Assembly (NCBI RefSeq): GCF_006439355.1
Contig: NZ_VFTG01000002.1
Coordinates: 186,001-250,000, forward strand
Length of the DNA: 64,000 bases
Reading direction: 5' to 3'
DNA from: Mesorhizobium sp. B4-1-3
GTDB lineage: Bacteria; Pseudomonadota; Alphaproteobacteria; Rhizobiales; Rhizobiaceae
Under the pieces are notes generated by a model, which was given only the letters and a program-made list of their open reading frames with translations, was not told the origin of the DNA and made no database searches. Of the stretch, positions 45,951 to 56,793 are shown piece after piece. The translations under genes and the position numbers were made by a program. Position 1 is the stretch's first letter. Each line of letters begins with the position of its first letter.

Positions 45951-46116
45951 CCAGCCAACATGATCACATTTCGTTGAAGCCGCCGCTTCCGGCGCCCTTG
46001 CTCGCGAGCCGCCGGAATCGCGCCGCAAAGCCGCCTCTTTGCACCGTCTAGTCTGGATTCGCTGGAGGAGGGGAAGGGCCTCGTCAGCGTTGGCTCTTAC
46101 CCACGGTGGCCTGAAA

Positions 46117-48723
46117 ATGCGGATGCTCCAGAAATTCCTCGCTTCGCTTGTTCTCATCATCCTCGTCGCCGTCTCGGCGACCGGCGCGCTTGCGCAACAG
46201 CAAAAGCGCCTTGCATTCGTCATCGGCAACGCCGCCTATCCGTCGGGCGCGCTGGCGACGCCGGCAAACGATGCCGGCCTCATCGCGCAGACCTTGCAAG
46301 CGGCCGGCTTCGATGTGGTCGGCGCGCGCGACGTCGACCAGGAATCGTTGCGTGGCGCGCTGCGCGATTTCCTTGGAAAGGTTTCCGCCGCCGGTCCGGA
46401 CGCGACCGTTTTCGTGTACCTCGCCGGCCGCGGCGTGCAGTTCGAAGGTGAGAACTATTTCTTGCCGGTCGATGCCCAGATCGCCAATCCGGCCGACGTG
46501 CCGCTGCAGGCCATGCGGCTCTCCGACATCACCAGGTCCCTGGCGGGACTACCGACCAAGGTCAATATCGTCGTCCTCGACGCGGCCCGGCCGAATGCCC
46601 TTCCGAAAATGAGCCAGCCGCTGGCCAGCGGTCTCGCGCTGGTTGACCCCGACCCCAACATGCTGATTGCGTTCAATGCGGCGCCTGGAACGGTTGCGCC
46701 GGAAGGCAAGGGCCCATACGGCGCTTATGCTCGGGCGCTCGCCGAGATGATGCGTGAAGGCGGCTTGTCGCTTGACGATGTTTTCGACCGCACGCGGCTA
46801 CGCGTCAACGAGGTGACGCAAGGCGCCGAAGTCCCTTGGGACGCCTCGAAAATCACCGCGCCTTTCGTCTTCTTCGACCGCGCTCCGGACGCGCCCCCGC
46901 CGAAAGTTTCCGAGGCCGAAGAACGGGCCAACCGAAGCAGGCCAGTCCGCGACTTCAATGCGCACGACGCCTATGTCGCGGCGCTCGATCGCGACACGAT
47001 GCGCGGCTACGAGGATTTCCTCGACGCCTATCCGCACGATCCGATGGCCAAGCGCGTGCGCGCCATCGTCGCGGCGCGGCGCGAGGCGATCACCTGGCGC
47101 CAGACCTGGATGCGCGATACGCCGGAGGCTTATTGGTCCTATCTTGAACGCTATCCGCACGGCCCGCATGCCTGGGACGCGCGGCGCCGGCTGGAGCATT
47201 TCGACGCCGAGCTAGAGCCGCCGCCGAGCTTCTCCGTAATCGTCTATGACGTGCCGCCGCCCCCGCCGGAGGAAATCGTCTATGTCGACAGGCCGGTGCT
47301 CTATTTCGATGATCCCGATTTCGACTTCGAGCCGCCGCCGCCGGTCGATGTGATATTCCTGCCGCCGCCTCCGCCGGATTTCGTCGCGCTGCCGCCGCCC
47401 CCGCCGCCGGACGATGTTTACGTTCTGCCGACGCCGGTCTTCGTCCCCGTGCCGGTCTGGGTCAGACCGCCGCACGACGTCGTGCCGCCGCCCAACGACA
47501 TCATCTTCAACAACATCCACAACACGACCGTCATCAACAACATCAACAACACGACGATCAACAACGAGACGGCCAACCAGGCTGGACAGCCGAGCGCCAA
47601 TGCACCGGGCGGTCTCACTGCCGGGCAGAAGATGGCGGTTGGTGCGGGCGCGGCCGCCCTGGCGGCCAAAGTGGCACTGCCGCCGTTGCTGCAGAAAAGG
47701 GCAGTGCTGTTCAAGCAAAATCAGGGCGGCCAGCCGCTGAAGCCCGGCCAGGCTGCAACACAGGGCCAGCAGCTCAGTGCGACTCCGCAACCGCTGAAGC
47801 CGGGCCAGGCCGTCACGCAGGGCCAGCAGCCGGGCGCGACGCCGCAGGCGAGGACGATGGGCAAGCTCTCGACCGATCACGCCTTGCCGGGAGCTGACGG
47901 CAAGGCGCTGCCGCTCGTCAACGGCAAGCCGGTGCTCAACGGCCAGAACGTGCCCAACAGGAAGGTGCTGGGCAAGCAGGGCACGGTCAACGGCAACCCG
48001 AAGGCTACCGGGGGTGCTGGCGCCCCCGTTATGGGCAATGGCCAGCAGAACGGAGCAGTCACCGGTCAGGGCAAGAATGGCAAGTTGCGCAAGCTACCGA
48101 CCGTCAATGGCGCGCCGGGCGAGAACGGACAGAACGCCCAGCAGAGTTTGGGGAAGAACAACCCGAACGCTTTGTCCGACCAGAACGCAGGCAAGCCGAA
48201 GAAGCTGACACGCAAGGATTTGTCGGCAGGACGGGCTGCTGTCGGACCGAGCGATCAAGGCTCTGCCAACGGAGGCGACAGGAGCAAGAAGTTCCACAAG
48301 CTGCCTACCGTGAATGGCGCGCCGGCCGACAACCGGCCGAGCGTGCAAGAGCGACTCAGGAAGAACAATCCGAACGTATTCTCCGGCCAGGACCAGGGGG
48401 CGGCCAATGGGAATAGGAAGTTCCGTAGGCCGCCGAACGGCGAAGAGGGTTCGGGCGCGGGCGCCAACGTCCAGCGTAACTTCAAGCAGGAAAAACCGAA
48501 CGTGCAGGTGCTCAGGCCGCAAAAGCCGGAGTTCCAGGCGCAGCCAAAGCCTCAGGTGCAAGAGCGGCGCCTGCCGCAGCCGGGGCCTCAGGCACAGGAG
48601 CGGCGCCTGCAACAGCCGAGGCCTCAGCCTCAGGAACGGCGCCTGCCGCAGCAACCCAAGGAGCAGCCGCAAGGCAACAAGAAGCCCACCTGCGGGCATC
48701 CGGGCGAGCCGCCCTGCAAGTAG
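46117..48723 (+). CDS. secreted caspase-fold (peptidase C14-like) pseudoenzyme with long disordered tail
   Basis: This protein of about 868 residues has a signal peptide (residues 1-26, ending SATGALA). A caspase-like domain covers about 30-260: RLAFVIGNAAYPSGALATPANDA, then VFVYLAGRGVQFEGENYFLPVDA and VVLDAARPNALP. In active relatives the two catalytic positions are His (AGHGVQ) and Cys (LDACRDN). Here they are Arg105 (CGC at 46429) and Ala157 (GCC at 46585), so it should not be a protease. It continues with a helical region, a poly-Pro/acidic stretch (about 375-460), an Asn-rich NNIHNTTVINNINNTTINN run (about 465-485), and a basic repetitive tail with duplicated LKPGQA, LPTVNGAP and QERRLPQ units. 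The role is unknown, possibly an envelope scaffold. Confidence 0.85.
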   Translation: MRMLQKFLASLVLIILVAVSATGALAQQQKRLAFVIGNAAYPSGALATPANDAGLIAQTLQAAGFDVVGARDVDQESLRGALRDFLGKVSAAGPDATVFVYLAGRGVQFEGENYFLPVDAQIANPADVPLQAMRLSDITRSLAGLPTKVNIVVLDAARPNALPKMSQPLASGLALVDPDPNMLIAFNAAPGTVAPEGKGPYGAYARALAEMMREGGLSLDDVFDRTRLRVNEVTQGAEVPWDASKITAPFVFFDRAPDAPPPKVSEAEERANRSRPVRDFNAHDAYVAALDRDTMRGYEDFLDAYPHDPMAKRVRAIVAARREAITWRQTWMRDTPEAYWSYLERYPHGPHAWDARRRLEHFDAELEPPPSFSVIVYDVPPPPPEEIVYVDRPVLYFDDPDFDFEPPPPVDVIFLPPPPPDFVALPPPPPPDDVYVLPTPVFVPVPVWVRPPHDVVPPPNDIIFNNIHNTTVINNINNTTINNETANQAGQPSANAPGGLTAGQKMAVGAGAAALAAKVALPPLLQKRAVLFKQNQGGQPLKPGQAATQGQQLSATPQPLKPGQAVTQGQQPGATPQARTMGKLSTDHALPGADGKALPLVNGKPVLNGQNVPNRKVLGKQGTVNGNPKATGGAGAPVMGNGQQNGAVTGQGKNGKLRKLPTVNGAPGENGQNAQQSLGKNNPNALSDQNAGKPKKLTRKDLSAGRAAVGPSDQGSANGGDRSKKFHKLPTVNGAPADNRPSVQERLRKNNPNVFSGQDQGAANGNRKFRRPPNGEEGSGAGANVQRNFKQEKPNVQVLRPQKPEFQAQPKPQVQERRLPQPGPQAQERRLQQPRPQPQERRLPQQPKEQPQGNKKPTCGHPGEPPCK

Positions 48724-48862
48724 CAGGCTCGTCGCAGGCCGGGACGGCAGCTCAGTTGATGGGCCGGCCTTCCTGGCCCATCAGTCCGCCGATCAAGCGA
48801 TCATGGGCCCGTGGCGGCGTCGATCCGCCTGAGGGGACGAGCGGCCGGGCAGGCAATGTCGG

Positions 48863-49543
48863 TTATGAGCTTGGAGACAGCCGTTTCGCCGTGCCGCCCC
48901 GCTGGTTGAGCGAAACCCAGACATTCGGGTTCTGCTGCGACTGTCGCTTCAGGAAATAATAGCCGGTGGCGTTCCACGGCCGGATTTCGTCGACCAGATT
49001 GTCCAGCACGAGATCGCCCTTGTCGGTCTTCACCGTCAGGATGGTGTGGCCCTCATTGTGCAGGTCGCGCACCACCGTCATCAGCAGCGCCTGCCGGGGA
49101 AATCCCGCTTCCTGGAGAAGCTTGCGCTTGTAGAGCGCGTAGATCTTGCAATCGCCCTTGCCGTCCGTCGGATAGTCCCAGTGGTCCATCATCGTGCCCC
49201 AGTGGTCGTAGTTGCTGACGGGCTTGATGGAACGGTTCGCCTTCTGGTTTATCCGCTTGAGTATGCTCAGGTTCTGGGCGGTCAGCTTGACGCTCGCGGC
49301 CGGCAGGGCGGGTACCTTGCACTCCTTCGGCCGGCGATGACAGAAATCGAGCCAGCCATACGGCACGCTGGTGCTGGCGCCCACGGTGGCGGAACTGGCG
49401 CCAGTGGCAGATTGTGCCGCCATTCGCTTTAACCATGTCGACTGGGCCGCCGCGGCAGGGCTGGCCTGCAGCGAAGTTGCACCAATCAACGAAACGAAAC
49501 CAAGAAGGAAAGAAGAGGTCAGGACGCCAGGGGAACGCTGCAT
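48863..49543 (-). CDS. transglutaminase-like cysteine peptidase (family C93, LapG-related)
   Basis: This protein of about 226 residues has an N-terminal signal (MQRSPGVLTSSFLLGFVSLIG ... LQA). The periplasmic domain carries the triad regions GKGDCKIYALYKRKLL (Cys), NEGHTILTVKTDKG (His) and LVLDNLVDEI (Asp), plus the conserved YGWLDFCHRRPKEC opening. This is the bacterial transglutaminase-like cysteine proteinase family, whose LapG members cleave surface adhesins. No LapA or LapD partner is in the window, so the substrate is unknown. ATG 49543 has a weak ribosome site. Confidence 0.88.
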   Translation of the reverse strand: MQRSPGVLTSSFLLGFVSLIGATSLQASPAAAAQSTWLKRMAAQSATGASSATVGASTSVPYGWLDFCHRRPKECKVPALPAASVKLTAQNLSILKRINQKANRSIKPVSNYDHWGTMMDHWDYPTDGKGDCKIYALYKRKLLQEAGFPRQALLMTVVRDLHNEGHTILTVKTDKGDLVLDNLVDEIRPWNATGYYFLKRQSQQNPNVWVSLNQRGGTAKRLSPSS

Positions 49544-49868
49544 TGCCGACACCACCGCAACGAGAAGACTGGCGGCAGGCTAATGCGCAAACATCCGCCC
49601 CGCCAATTAAACAATTAATAATGTCCTAACACGATTGTGTTCACTTCAAGGTGCGGCCCGCGCTCAGGCGAGAAAACGTGAGCGCTCAGCCCTTGCCGGA
49701 CAAACGCGCTCGACGAAAGCCGGCATGACCTGCGTGGCCGGCCCCTCGATCTGCTTGTCGAAACGCAACGCCCAACCGGCGCATTTCAGGTTGAGCTCGA
49801 CGATCAGCGCGCCGGACACCGACCGAGAACTATCGTTTGGCGGATGCTACCGGGACATGCCGACGCGC
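49544..49868. other. 325-bp region with no convincing gene
   Basis: This stretch lies between the C93 protease start and the antitoxin-like gene. It should hold the protease promoter, in the AT-rich part near 49600-49640. A 51-codon minus-strand frame (49664-49819, start GTG, containing SGALIVELNLKCAGWALRFD) is open. It lacks a ribosome site and recognisable homology, so it may be a gene remnant. Confidence 0.4.
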
Positions 49869-50066
49869 TCAAACGCGAGCACGGCGCCGTGCCTCAGCGA
49901 GCACGCCTGCGTGCATCTCTTCCAGCGTCTTCGGTTTGCGCCGGGATGGCAGAGAGCCAAAAACATCCTTCGGCCGCGTCGCCGAAAACGCTGGCGAGAG
50001 CTTCGAACGCACCCCCTTCGCCCCCTTGGTCGAGACGATCATCATGAGTTTTTCAGAGGCGGACAT
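49869..50066 (-). pseudogene. decayed AbrB/VapB-type antitoxin-like gene
   Basis: This 65-residue frame reads MSASEKLMMIVSTKGAKG and continues ...SATRPKDVFGSLPSRRKPK, TLEEMHAGVLAEARRR. The opening resembles the first strand of an AbrB/MazE-fold DNA-binding domain (xVSTKGQ). The end resembles the TRPEDVFG...KTLEEMxAAVLAEARRR toxin-binding tail of VapB antitoxins. The middle of the AbrB domain, roughly 25-30 residues, is absent and no VapC toxin follows. ATG 50066 follows GGAAAGG and lies 23 bp after the tldD stop, so it may still be expressed. Confidence 0.5.
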
Positions 50067-50089
50067 CGTGGCCTTTCCGGCGTTCACGC

Positions 50090-51502
50090 TCAAACCCTGG
50101 TGCCGCCCACCGTCATCTGGTTCATCCTGAGATGCGGCTGGCCGACGCCGACGGGCACGCCCTGTCCGGCCTTGCCGCACATGCCGATGCCGCTGTCGAG
50201 TTGCATGTCGTTGCCGACCATGCTGACGCGATGCATGGCATCCGGTCCGTTGCCGATCAGCATCGCGCCCTTGATCGGCTGCGTCACCCTGCCATTCTCG
50301 ATCATGTAGGCCTCGGTGCAGCCGAACACGAATTTGCCCGAGGTGATGTCGACTTGGCCGCCGCCGAAGGAGACCGCGTAGATCCCGTTCTTGACCGAGG
50401 CGATGATCTCTTCCGGCTGCATGTCGCCCGCGGTCATGTAGGTGTTGGTCATGCGGGGCATCGGCTGGTGCGCATAGCCCTCGCGGCGGCCGTTGCCGGT
50501 CGCCTTCATGCCCGTCAGCCGGGCGTTCTGGCGGTCCTGCATATACCCGACCAGTATCCCGTCCTCGATCAGCACATTGCGCGCCGAAGGCGTCCCTTCG
50601 TCGTCGACGGTGAGCGAGCCGCGCCGCTCGGGAATGGTGCCGTCATCGACCACCGTCACGCCCTTCGCCGCCACCTGTTGGCCCATCAGGCCGGCGAAGG
50701 CCGACGTCTTCTTGCGGTTGAAGTCGCCTTCGAGCCCATGGCCGACCGCCTCGTGCAGCATCACCCCCGGCCAGCCGCTGGACAGCACGATGTCGAACGT
50801 GCCCGCCGGCGCCGGAACCGCTTCCAGGTTGACCAGCGCCTGCCGCAACGCCTCGCCTGCCGCGTGGTTCCAGCTTTCCTCGCTGACGAACTCGCCGAAG
50901 CTCTTGCGGCCGCCCATCCCGTAGGAGCCGCTCTCCTGCCGGTCGCCGTTGCCGACCACGACCGAGACGTTGATGCGGACCAGCGGGCGGATGTCGCGCA
51001 CGATCTGGCCGTCGCCGCGCACGATCTCGACATGCTGCCAGGAGGCGGCGAGCGAGGCCGTCACCTGGCGCACGCGCGGATCCTTGGCCCGCAGCCAGCC
51101 GTCGATCTCCTGCAACAGCTTGGCCTTGGCCTCGAAGGACGGCGAGGGGATAGGGTTCTCGTCGCCATAGAGGTGGCGATTGGTGCGGGCCGGCGCCCCG
51201 GCAAGCTGCCCGGAATAGCCGCCCTTGACCGCCGAGACGGCATCGGCCGCGCGCAGCAGCGAAGCTTCGGAAAGATCGCTCGAATGCGCGTAGCCGCTGG
51301 CTTCGCCGGCCACGGCGCGCAGGCCGAATCCCTGGTCGGTGTTGAAATTGGCCGTCTTCAGCCGGCCGTTGTCGAACATCAGCGCTTCGCTTTCGCTGTA
51401 TTCGAGGAACAGCTCCCCGTCGTCGGCGCCCTTGATGGTGTCGGCGACGATCTCTTTGACGCGATCGTCGGAAATGTCGAATTGGCCGATCAGGCTGTTC
51501 AT
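50090..51502 (-). CDS. tldD: metalloprotease TldD
   Basis: This 470-residue TldD subunit of the TldD/TldE (PmbA) protease trims unfolded or ribosomally made peptides in the cytosol. The zinc motif HEAVGHGLEGDFNRK lies near residue 250, with GTPSARNVLIEDGILVGYMQDRQNA and a C-terminal TVGGTRV. ATG 51502 (MNSLIGQFDI) is used because the family starts there. It precedes the ialB-cox region in the order common in Rhizobiales. Confidence 0.94.
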   Translation of the reverse strand: MNSLIGQFDISDDRVKEIVADTIKGADDGELFLEYSESEALMFDNGRLKTANFNTDQGFGLRAVAGEASGYAHSSDLSEASLLRAADAVSAVKGGYSGQLAGAPARTNRHLYGDENPIPSPSFEAKAKLLQEIDGWLRAKDPRVRQVTASLAASWQHVEIVRGDGQIVRDIRPLVRINVSVVVGNGDRQESGSYGMGGRKSFGEFVSEESWNHAAGEALRQALVNLEAVPAPAGTFDIVLSSGWPGVMLHEAVGHGLEGDFNRKKTSAFAGLMGQQVAAKGVTVVDDGTIPERRGSLTVDDEGTPSARNVLIEDGILVGYMQDRQNARLTGMKATGNGRREGYAHQPMPRMTNTYMTAGDMQPEEIIASVKNGIYAVSFGGGQVDITSGKFVFGCTEAYMIENGRVTQPIKGAMLIGNGPDAMHRVSMVGNDMQLDSGIGMCGKAGQGVPVGVGQPHLRMNQMTVGGTRV

Positions 51503-51603
51503 GGCAGATCCATTCGTGGAAACAAAATCGTTGCACCGGATGTAGGCGCGAAGCCGCCGTCGCACAATCGCCAACCGGGGTGAAGCCGGTTATTGCGCCG
51601 CCG

Positions 51604-52071
51604 TCACCCGCCGCTCAGGAAGTTCTTGATGTTGCCGGTCATCGCATCCCAGTTGGAAAACTGTTCCTGGAGATTGGCTTTGGTGATGCCGCCGGCGAAA
51701 GAGACGTCCATCTTGAAATTCGAGCCGTCGCCCGAATAGGCCTTCACCCAGCGGTATCTTGCGTTCCAGGCGTTGGCCTGCTCGGCGGTCAGCGGGTCGG
51801 TGTAGCCGGTCGAGAATTGCAGCGACTTGCAGTTCTCGTGGTCTTCGCAGCCATAGAAATAGATAACGTATCTGACGCCCTCGATCCGCCCGGAAATCAT
51901 CGGATCGCCATTGTCGTCCTTGCCCATCTTGGCCGAGCCGAAACCTTTGGCGATATCGAGGATGGCCGCCGGCTCAGGCTTCTGGAGGATTTCGTCATCC
52001 TCGGCCCGTGCGGCCGAAACCGCGGCGACCAGCGCCAGACAGGTGAGGAAGGCGGATACATTCGCGCGCAT
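51604..52071 (-). CDS. exported YbjN domain-containing protein
   Basis: This 155-residue protein has a signal peptide (MRANVSAFLTCLALVAAVSAARA). A YbjN-like domain follows: AILDIAKGFGSAKMGKDDNGDPMISG, RYVIYFYGCEDHENCKSLQFSTGY (with a likely disulfide) and ANAWNARYRWVKAY. ATG 52071 follows GGAGG. The function is not established. It lies between tldD and ialB on the same strand. Confidence 0.85.
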   Translation of the reverse strand: MRANVSAFLTCLALVAAVSAARAEDDEILQKPEPAAILDIAKGFGSAKMGKDDNGDPMISGRIEGVRYVIYFYGCEDHENCKSLQFSTGYTDPLTAEQANAWNARYRWVKAYSGDGSNFKMDVSFAGGITKANLQEQFSNWDAMTGNIKNFLSGG

Positions 52072-52143
52072 TGAGCCTCCTGGCCGCCAAACGCGCATTC
52101 GCCATCGGACCTCGGCGTCAGGAGCTGCGCGTGGGCAAGAAGA

Positions 52144-52683
52144 TCAAGGTAGGGCGGCGAAACCTTCCGCAAAGCCCTTGAGGTCGACGGGAATGCCGAT
52201 GCCTTCCTCAGGCGTCTGGAAGACGATGAAGGTGGCCGAGGTGCCGCTCTTCAATGTATCGAGCAGCGGCTTCTCGAGGATCACCTCGGCATAGCAGCCG
52301 TCCTGGAAGCAGCGCACAAAATAAGCACGGCCGATATCCTTGCCGTCGACATTGAGGCCGAGTCCGTTGGGAAGCAGCACACCGAGCGGCGCCAGAACGC
52401 GCAGGATCTCGGCCTTATTGTCGGCGGTGCGCAGCACCACGACCGAAAGGCCCATTTCAGGACGATCCTCGGCGACGACGTTCTGCATCATCACGCATTG
52501 CTCGGAGGTCGCTCCCGCCGGCGTATCGCAGATGATCGACCACGCGCCATGCGTCGACTTCACCGTGCCGCTGGGCGGCGTGGCATTGTTCGGCTGGGCG
52601 GCGGCGCCAACGGCTATGCCGACGCCGAGCAAGGCGACGGCAAGAACGACCTTCGCCAAGGTTCTCGAAAGCCAGGAAGTCAT
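52144..52683 (-). CDS. invasion-associated locus B (IalB) family protein
   Basis: This 179-residue periplasmic protein has a signal or membrane anchor (SRTLAKVVLAVALLGVGIAVGAAA). The IalB domain is recognised by GAWSIICDTPAGATSEQCVMMQNVV, VLRVLAPLGVLLPNGLGLNVDGK-type and RCFQDGCYAEVILEKPLLDTL segments, with conserved cysteines. IalB was named from Bartonella; in free-living rhizobia its role is unknown. It is divergent from the cox operon. Confidence 0.9.
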   Translation of the reverse strand: MTSWLSRTLAKVVLAVALLGVGIAVGAAAQPNNATPPSGTVKSTHGAWSIICDTPAGATSEQCVMMQNVVAEDRPEMGLSVVVLRTADNKAEILRVLAPLGVLLPNGLGLNVDGKDIGRAYFVRCFQDGCYAEVILEKPLLDTLKSGTSATFIVFQTPEEGIGIPVDLKGFAEGFAALP

Positions 52684-53010
52684 GACGGCTCCATTGCGAA
52701 TCACGGCACTTTAAGCCGCGCCGGGGCCAAGTAAAGGACGAGACCGTCGCCGGCGCGCCCCGATACCGGCAATTGCGTGCTTTTCCAAAGCAAATTCGCC
52801 CGAATTGGGGCCATTGCGCATCTAGCATGGCGAGCGCCGAACACGGCCTTCGGGTTGCGCGCAAAAATGCCGCACGGTTTCCTCCGCTCCTTTCTTGCGG
52901 AGGGAAAAAGAGTATGGTTTGAACCACCCAGGGACAGACCGGGATTCCCAATCCCGGCATCGTCCGTTATTGGTGCGACAAGATCGCGGGAAGCGGGAGA
53001 CAAGAGGGCG
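52684..53010 (+). promoter_or_regulatory. divergent ialB/cox leader with two hairpins
   Basis: This 327-bp spacer has no credible gene. Two stems lie in the probable cox leader: CCTCCGC (52881-52887) with GCGGAGG (52897-52903), and the 19-bp palindrome CCGGGATTCCCAATCCCGG (52939-52957). No recognisable operator was identified. Confidence 0.45.
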
Positions 53011-53895
53011 ATGAGGAAATTCCTGGCAAGCGCTGAATTCTTGGCAGGTGCGGCAGCTTCGGCCGTGCTCTTCTCCAGTGCGGCGGCCCATGCCGACCAG
53101 CCGCGGGAATGGGAGGTGACCTTCCAGGCTCCGGCGACCGACATGATGCGGCAGATCGAGCGGTTCGGGAACTACACAATGTGGTTCATCGTCCCGATCA
53201 CCATCCTCGTGCTGGTGCTTCTGCTGGTCTGTATCGTCAGATTCCGCGCCAGCGCCAACCCGGTGCCCTCCAGGACCAGCCACAACACGCTGATCGAGGT
53301 GATCTGGACCGTCGGTCCGGTGATCGTGCTTCTGCTCATCGCCATTCCTTCCTTCCAGCTGCTCACCGCCCAATACACCCCACCGGAAGAAGCCAAGCTC
53401 ACCGTCAAGGCGACGGGCAACCAGTGGAACTGGGATTATGAATACCAGGTCGACAAGACCTTCTCCTTCAATTCGGCGGTTCTCCAGGATGCCGACAGAG
53501 CCAAGGCCGGCAAGGAAGATCGCGCCCGATATCCGCGCCTGCTGGCGGTCGACAACGAGCTGGTCGTGCCGGTCAACACCATGACCCGCGTGCTGATCAC
53601 GGCGACCGACGTCATCCACTCCTTCGCCGTGCCGTCCTTCGGCATCAAGATGGACGCCGTGCCCGGCCGCACCAACGAGACCTGGTTCAAGGCGGAGAAG
53701 GAAGGCCTCTACTACGGCCAGTGCTCGCAGCTCTGCGGCAAGGACCACGCCTTCATGCCGATCGCGGTGCGCGTCGTGTCCGACGCGCAGTTCAAGACCT
53801 GGCTGGAGACGGCCAAGACCAACGTGCCTGCCGCCAACAAGGCGCTGATGGCCGAGATCGATGGTACCAACAAGGTGGCGGCCGCCGGCAACTGA
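53011..53895 (+). CDS. ctaC: cytochrome c oxidase subunit II
   Basis: This 294-residue subunit II of the aa3-type oxidase has an N-terminal signal or helix (ending SSAAAHADQ), two membrane helices (WFIVPITILVLVLLLVCIVRF; VIWTVGPVIVLLLIAIPSF), and a periplasmic CuA domain. CuA ligands are His203 (VIHSFAVPS), Cys238 and Cys242 (CSQLC), His246 and Met249 (GKDHAFM). The residue between the cysteines is Gln where many relatives have Glu. ATG 53011 follows AGAGGG. It is the first gene of the oxidase operon. Confidence 0.96.
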   Translation: MRKFLASAEFLAGAAASAVLFSSAAAHADQPREWEVTFQAPATDMMRQIERFGNYTMWFIVPITILVLVLLLVCIVRFRASANPVPSRTSHNTLIEVIWTVGPVIVLLLIAIPSFQLLTAQYTPPEEAKLTVKATGNQWNWDYEYQVDKTFSFNSAVLQDADRAKAGKEDRARYPRLLAVDNELVVPVNTMTRVLITATDVIHSFAVPSFGIKMDAVPGRTNETWFKAEKEGLYYGQCSQLCGKDHAFMPIAVRVVSDAQFKTWLETAKTNVPAANKALMAEIDGTNKVAAAGN

Positions 53896-53918
53896 TGCCG
53901 CAGGTTAGCAAGATTTAG

Positions 53919-55583
<1,665 letters not shown>

Positions 55584-55660
55584 AGGCAGCATCCCGACGC
55601 AAGCGAGGTCGCCGGCGAGCCCGGCGATCTTGCCAACGCAACAATGGACCCTAAGTACGC

Positions 55661-56605
55661 ATGGCCCTTGCCGACGACAGATTGATGGAGGAAGCGGGCT
55701 TTCGCATGTCGGAAGCAACAGCAGGCGATTTCTTCGCCCTCCTGAAGCCCCGCGTCATGTCGCTGGTCGTCTTCACGGCTTTTGTCGGTCTGGTCGCGGC
55801 TCCCGCCGCCATCAATCCGCTCATGGCGGTTATCGCGATCCTGGCGATCGCCATCGGTGCCGGTGCCTCCGGCGCGCTCAACATGTGGTACGACGCCGAC
55901 ATCGACGCCGTCATGACCAGGACCGCGGGCCGCCCGGTGCCGGCCGGTCGCGTCACGCCAGGCGAGGCGTTGAGCTTCGGCCTGGTGCTCTCTGTGCTGT
56001 CTGTGATGACGCTCGGCGTGCTGATCAACTGGCTGTCGGCGTCGCTTCTCGCCTTTACCATCTTCTTCTACGCCGTCATCTACACGATGTGGCTGAAGCG
56101 CTGGACGCCGCAGAACATCGTCATCGGCGGCGCCGCCGGCGCCATCCCGCCGGTGATCGGCTGGGCCGCCGTGACCGGGTCGGTCAGCCTCGAGAGCGTA
56201 ATCCTGTTCCTGATCATCTTCCTGTGGACGCCGCCGCATTTCTGGGCGCTGGCTCTCTTCAAGTCCGACGACTACGCCCGCGCCGGCATCCCGATGATGC
56301 CGAATGTGGCCGGCCATGCCTCGACCCGCCGGCAGATCTTCGCCTATGCGGTGATCCTGGCGCCGGTCGGCGTGTTGCCCTGGGCGCTCGGCTACACCAC
56401 GGCCGGTTATGGCGTGGTTTCCGCCGGGCTTGGCCTCGGCTTCGTCTGGTATGCCTGGAAAGTGCTTGCCATGGCCGACGACGACCGCGCGATGAAGCCC
56501 GCCAAGGCGCTGTTTGCCTATTCGCTGCTCTATCTCTTCGCCATCTTCGCCGCCTATCTCGTCGATTGCGTCGTCGGGCGCGCACTCATGATGGGGGGAG
56601 TATGA
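55661..56605 (+). CDS. ctaB: protoheme IX farnesyltransferase (heme O synthase)
   Basis: This 314-residue membrane prenyltransferase makes heme O, the precursor of heme A for the oxidase. The Asp-rich motif is [21 protein letters not shown]. Further core sequence is [28 protein letters not shown], and several hydrophobic helices follow. The start could be ATG 55661 or ATG 55706 ([16 protein letters not shown]), which has GGAGGAAG upstream. Its stop overlaps the coxF start (ATGA). Confidence 0.94.
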   Translation: MALADDRLMEEAGFRMSEATAGDFFALLKPRVMSLVVFTAFVGLVAAPAAINPLMAVIAILAIAIGAGASGALNMWYDADIDAVMTRTAGRPVPAGRVTPGEALSFGLVLSVLSVMTLGVLINWLSASLLAFTIFFYAVIYTMWLKRWTPQNIVIGGAAGAIPPVIGWAAVTGSVSLESVILFLIIFLWTPPHFWALALFKSDDYARAGIPMMPNVAGHASTRRQIFAYAVILAPVGVLPWALGYTTAGYGVVSAGLGLGFVWYAWKVLAMADDDRAMKPAKALFAYSLLYLFAIFAAYLVDCVVGRALMMGGV

Positions 56606-56793
56606 TCGTGGCCGATAAGAACCTCGAACTGGTCACGTTGACCGAGCGTCAGCGCAAGGCGCGCCGCAACCGCTCCATCGCCATCGGCGTCGCGCTGGCC
56701 GCATTGGTCATCATCTTCTATGCCGCCACCATCGTGCGCTTCGGCCACCACGGCGCGAGCCTCACCGGCTCGGGCCTGCTTGGGGGCGGCTGA
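56602..56793 (+). CDS. coxF: small CoxF-type membrane protein
   Basis: This 63-residue protein ([20 protein letters not shown]...) has a basic segment ([10 protein letters not shown]) and a single hydrophobic helix ([20 protein letters not shown]), ending GSGLLGGG. It overlaps ctaB by 4 bp and ctaG by 1 bp, with GGGGGAG as ribosome site. Its size, topology and place match the small protein called CoxF in rhizobial cox operons. Confidence 0.85.
   Translation: MIVADKNLELVTLTERQRKARRNRSIAIGVALAALVIIFYAATIVRFGHHGASLTGSGLLGGG

Noticed and set aside
49664..49819. 51-codon minus-strand frame downstream of the antitoxin-like gene
   Set aside because: It was considered as a VapC remnant, but no PIN-domain aspartate motifs are present and no ribosome site is seen.
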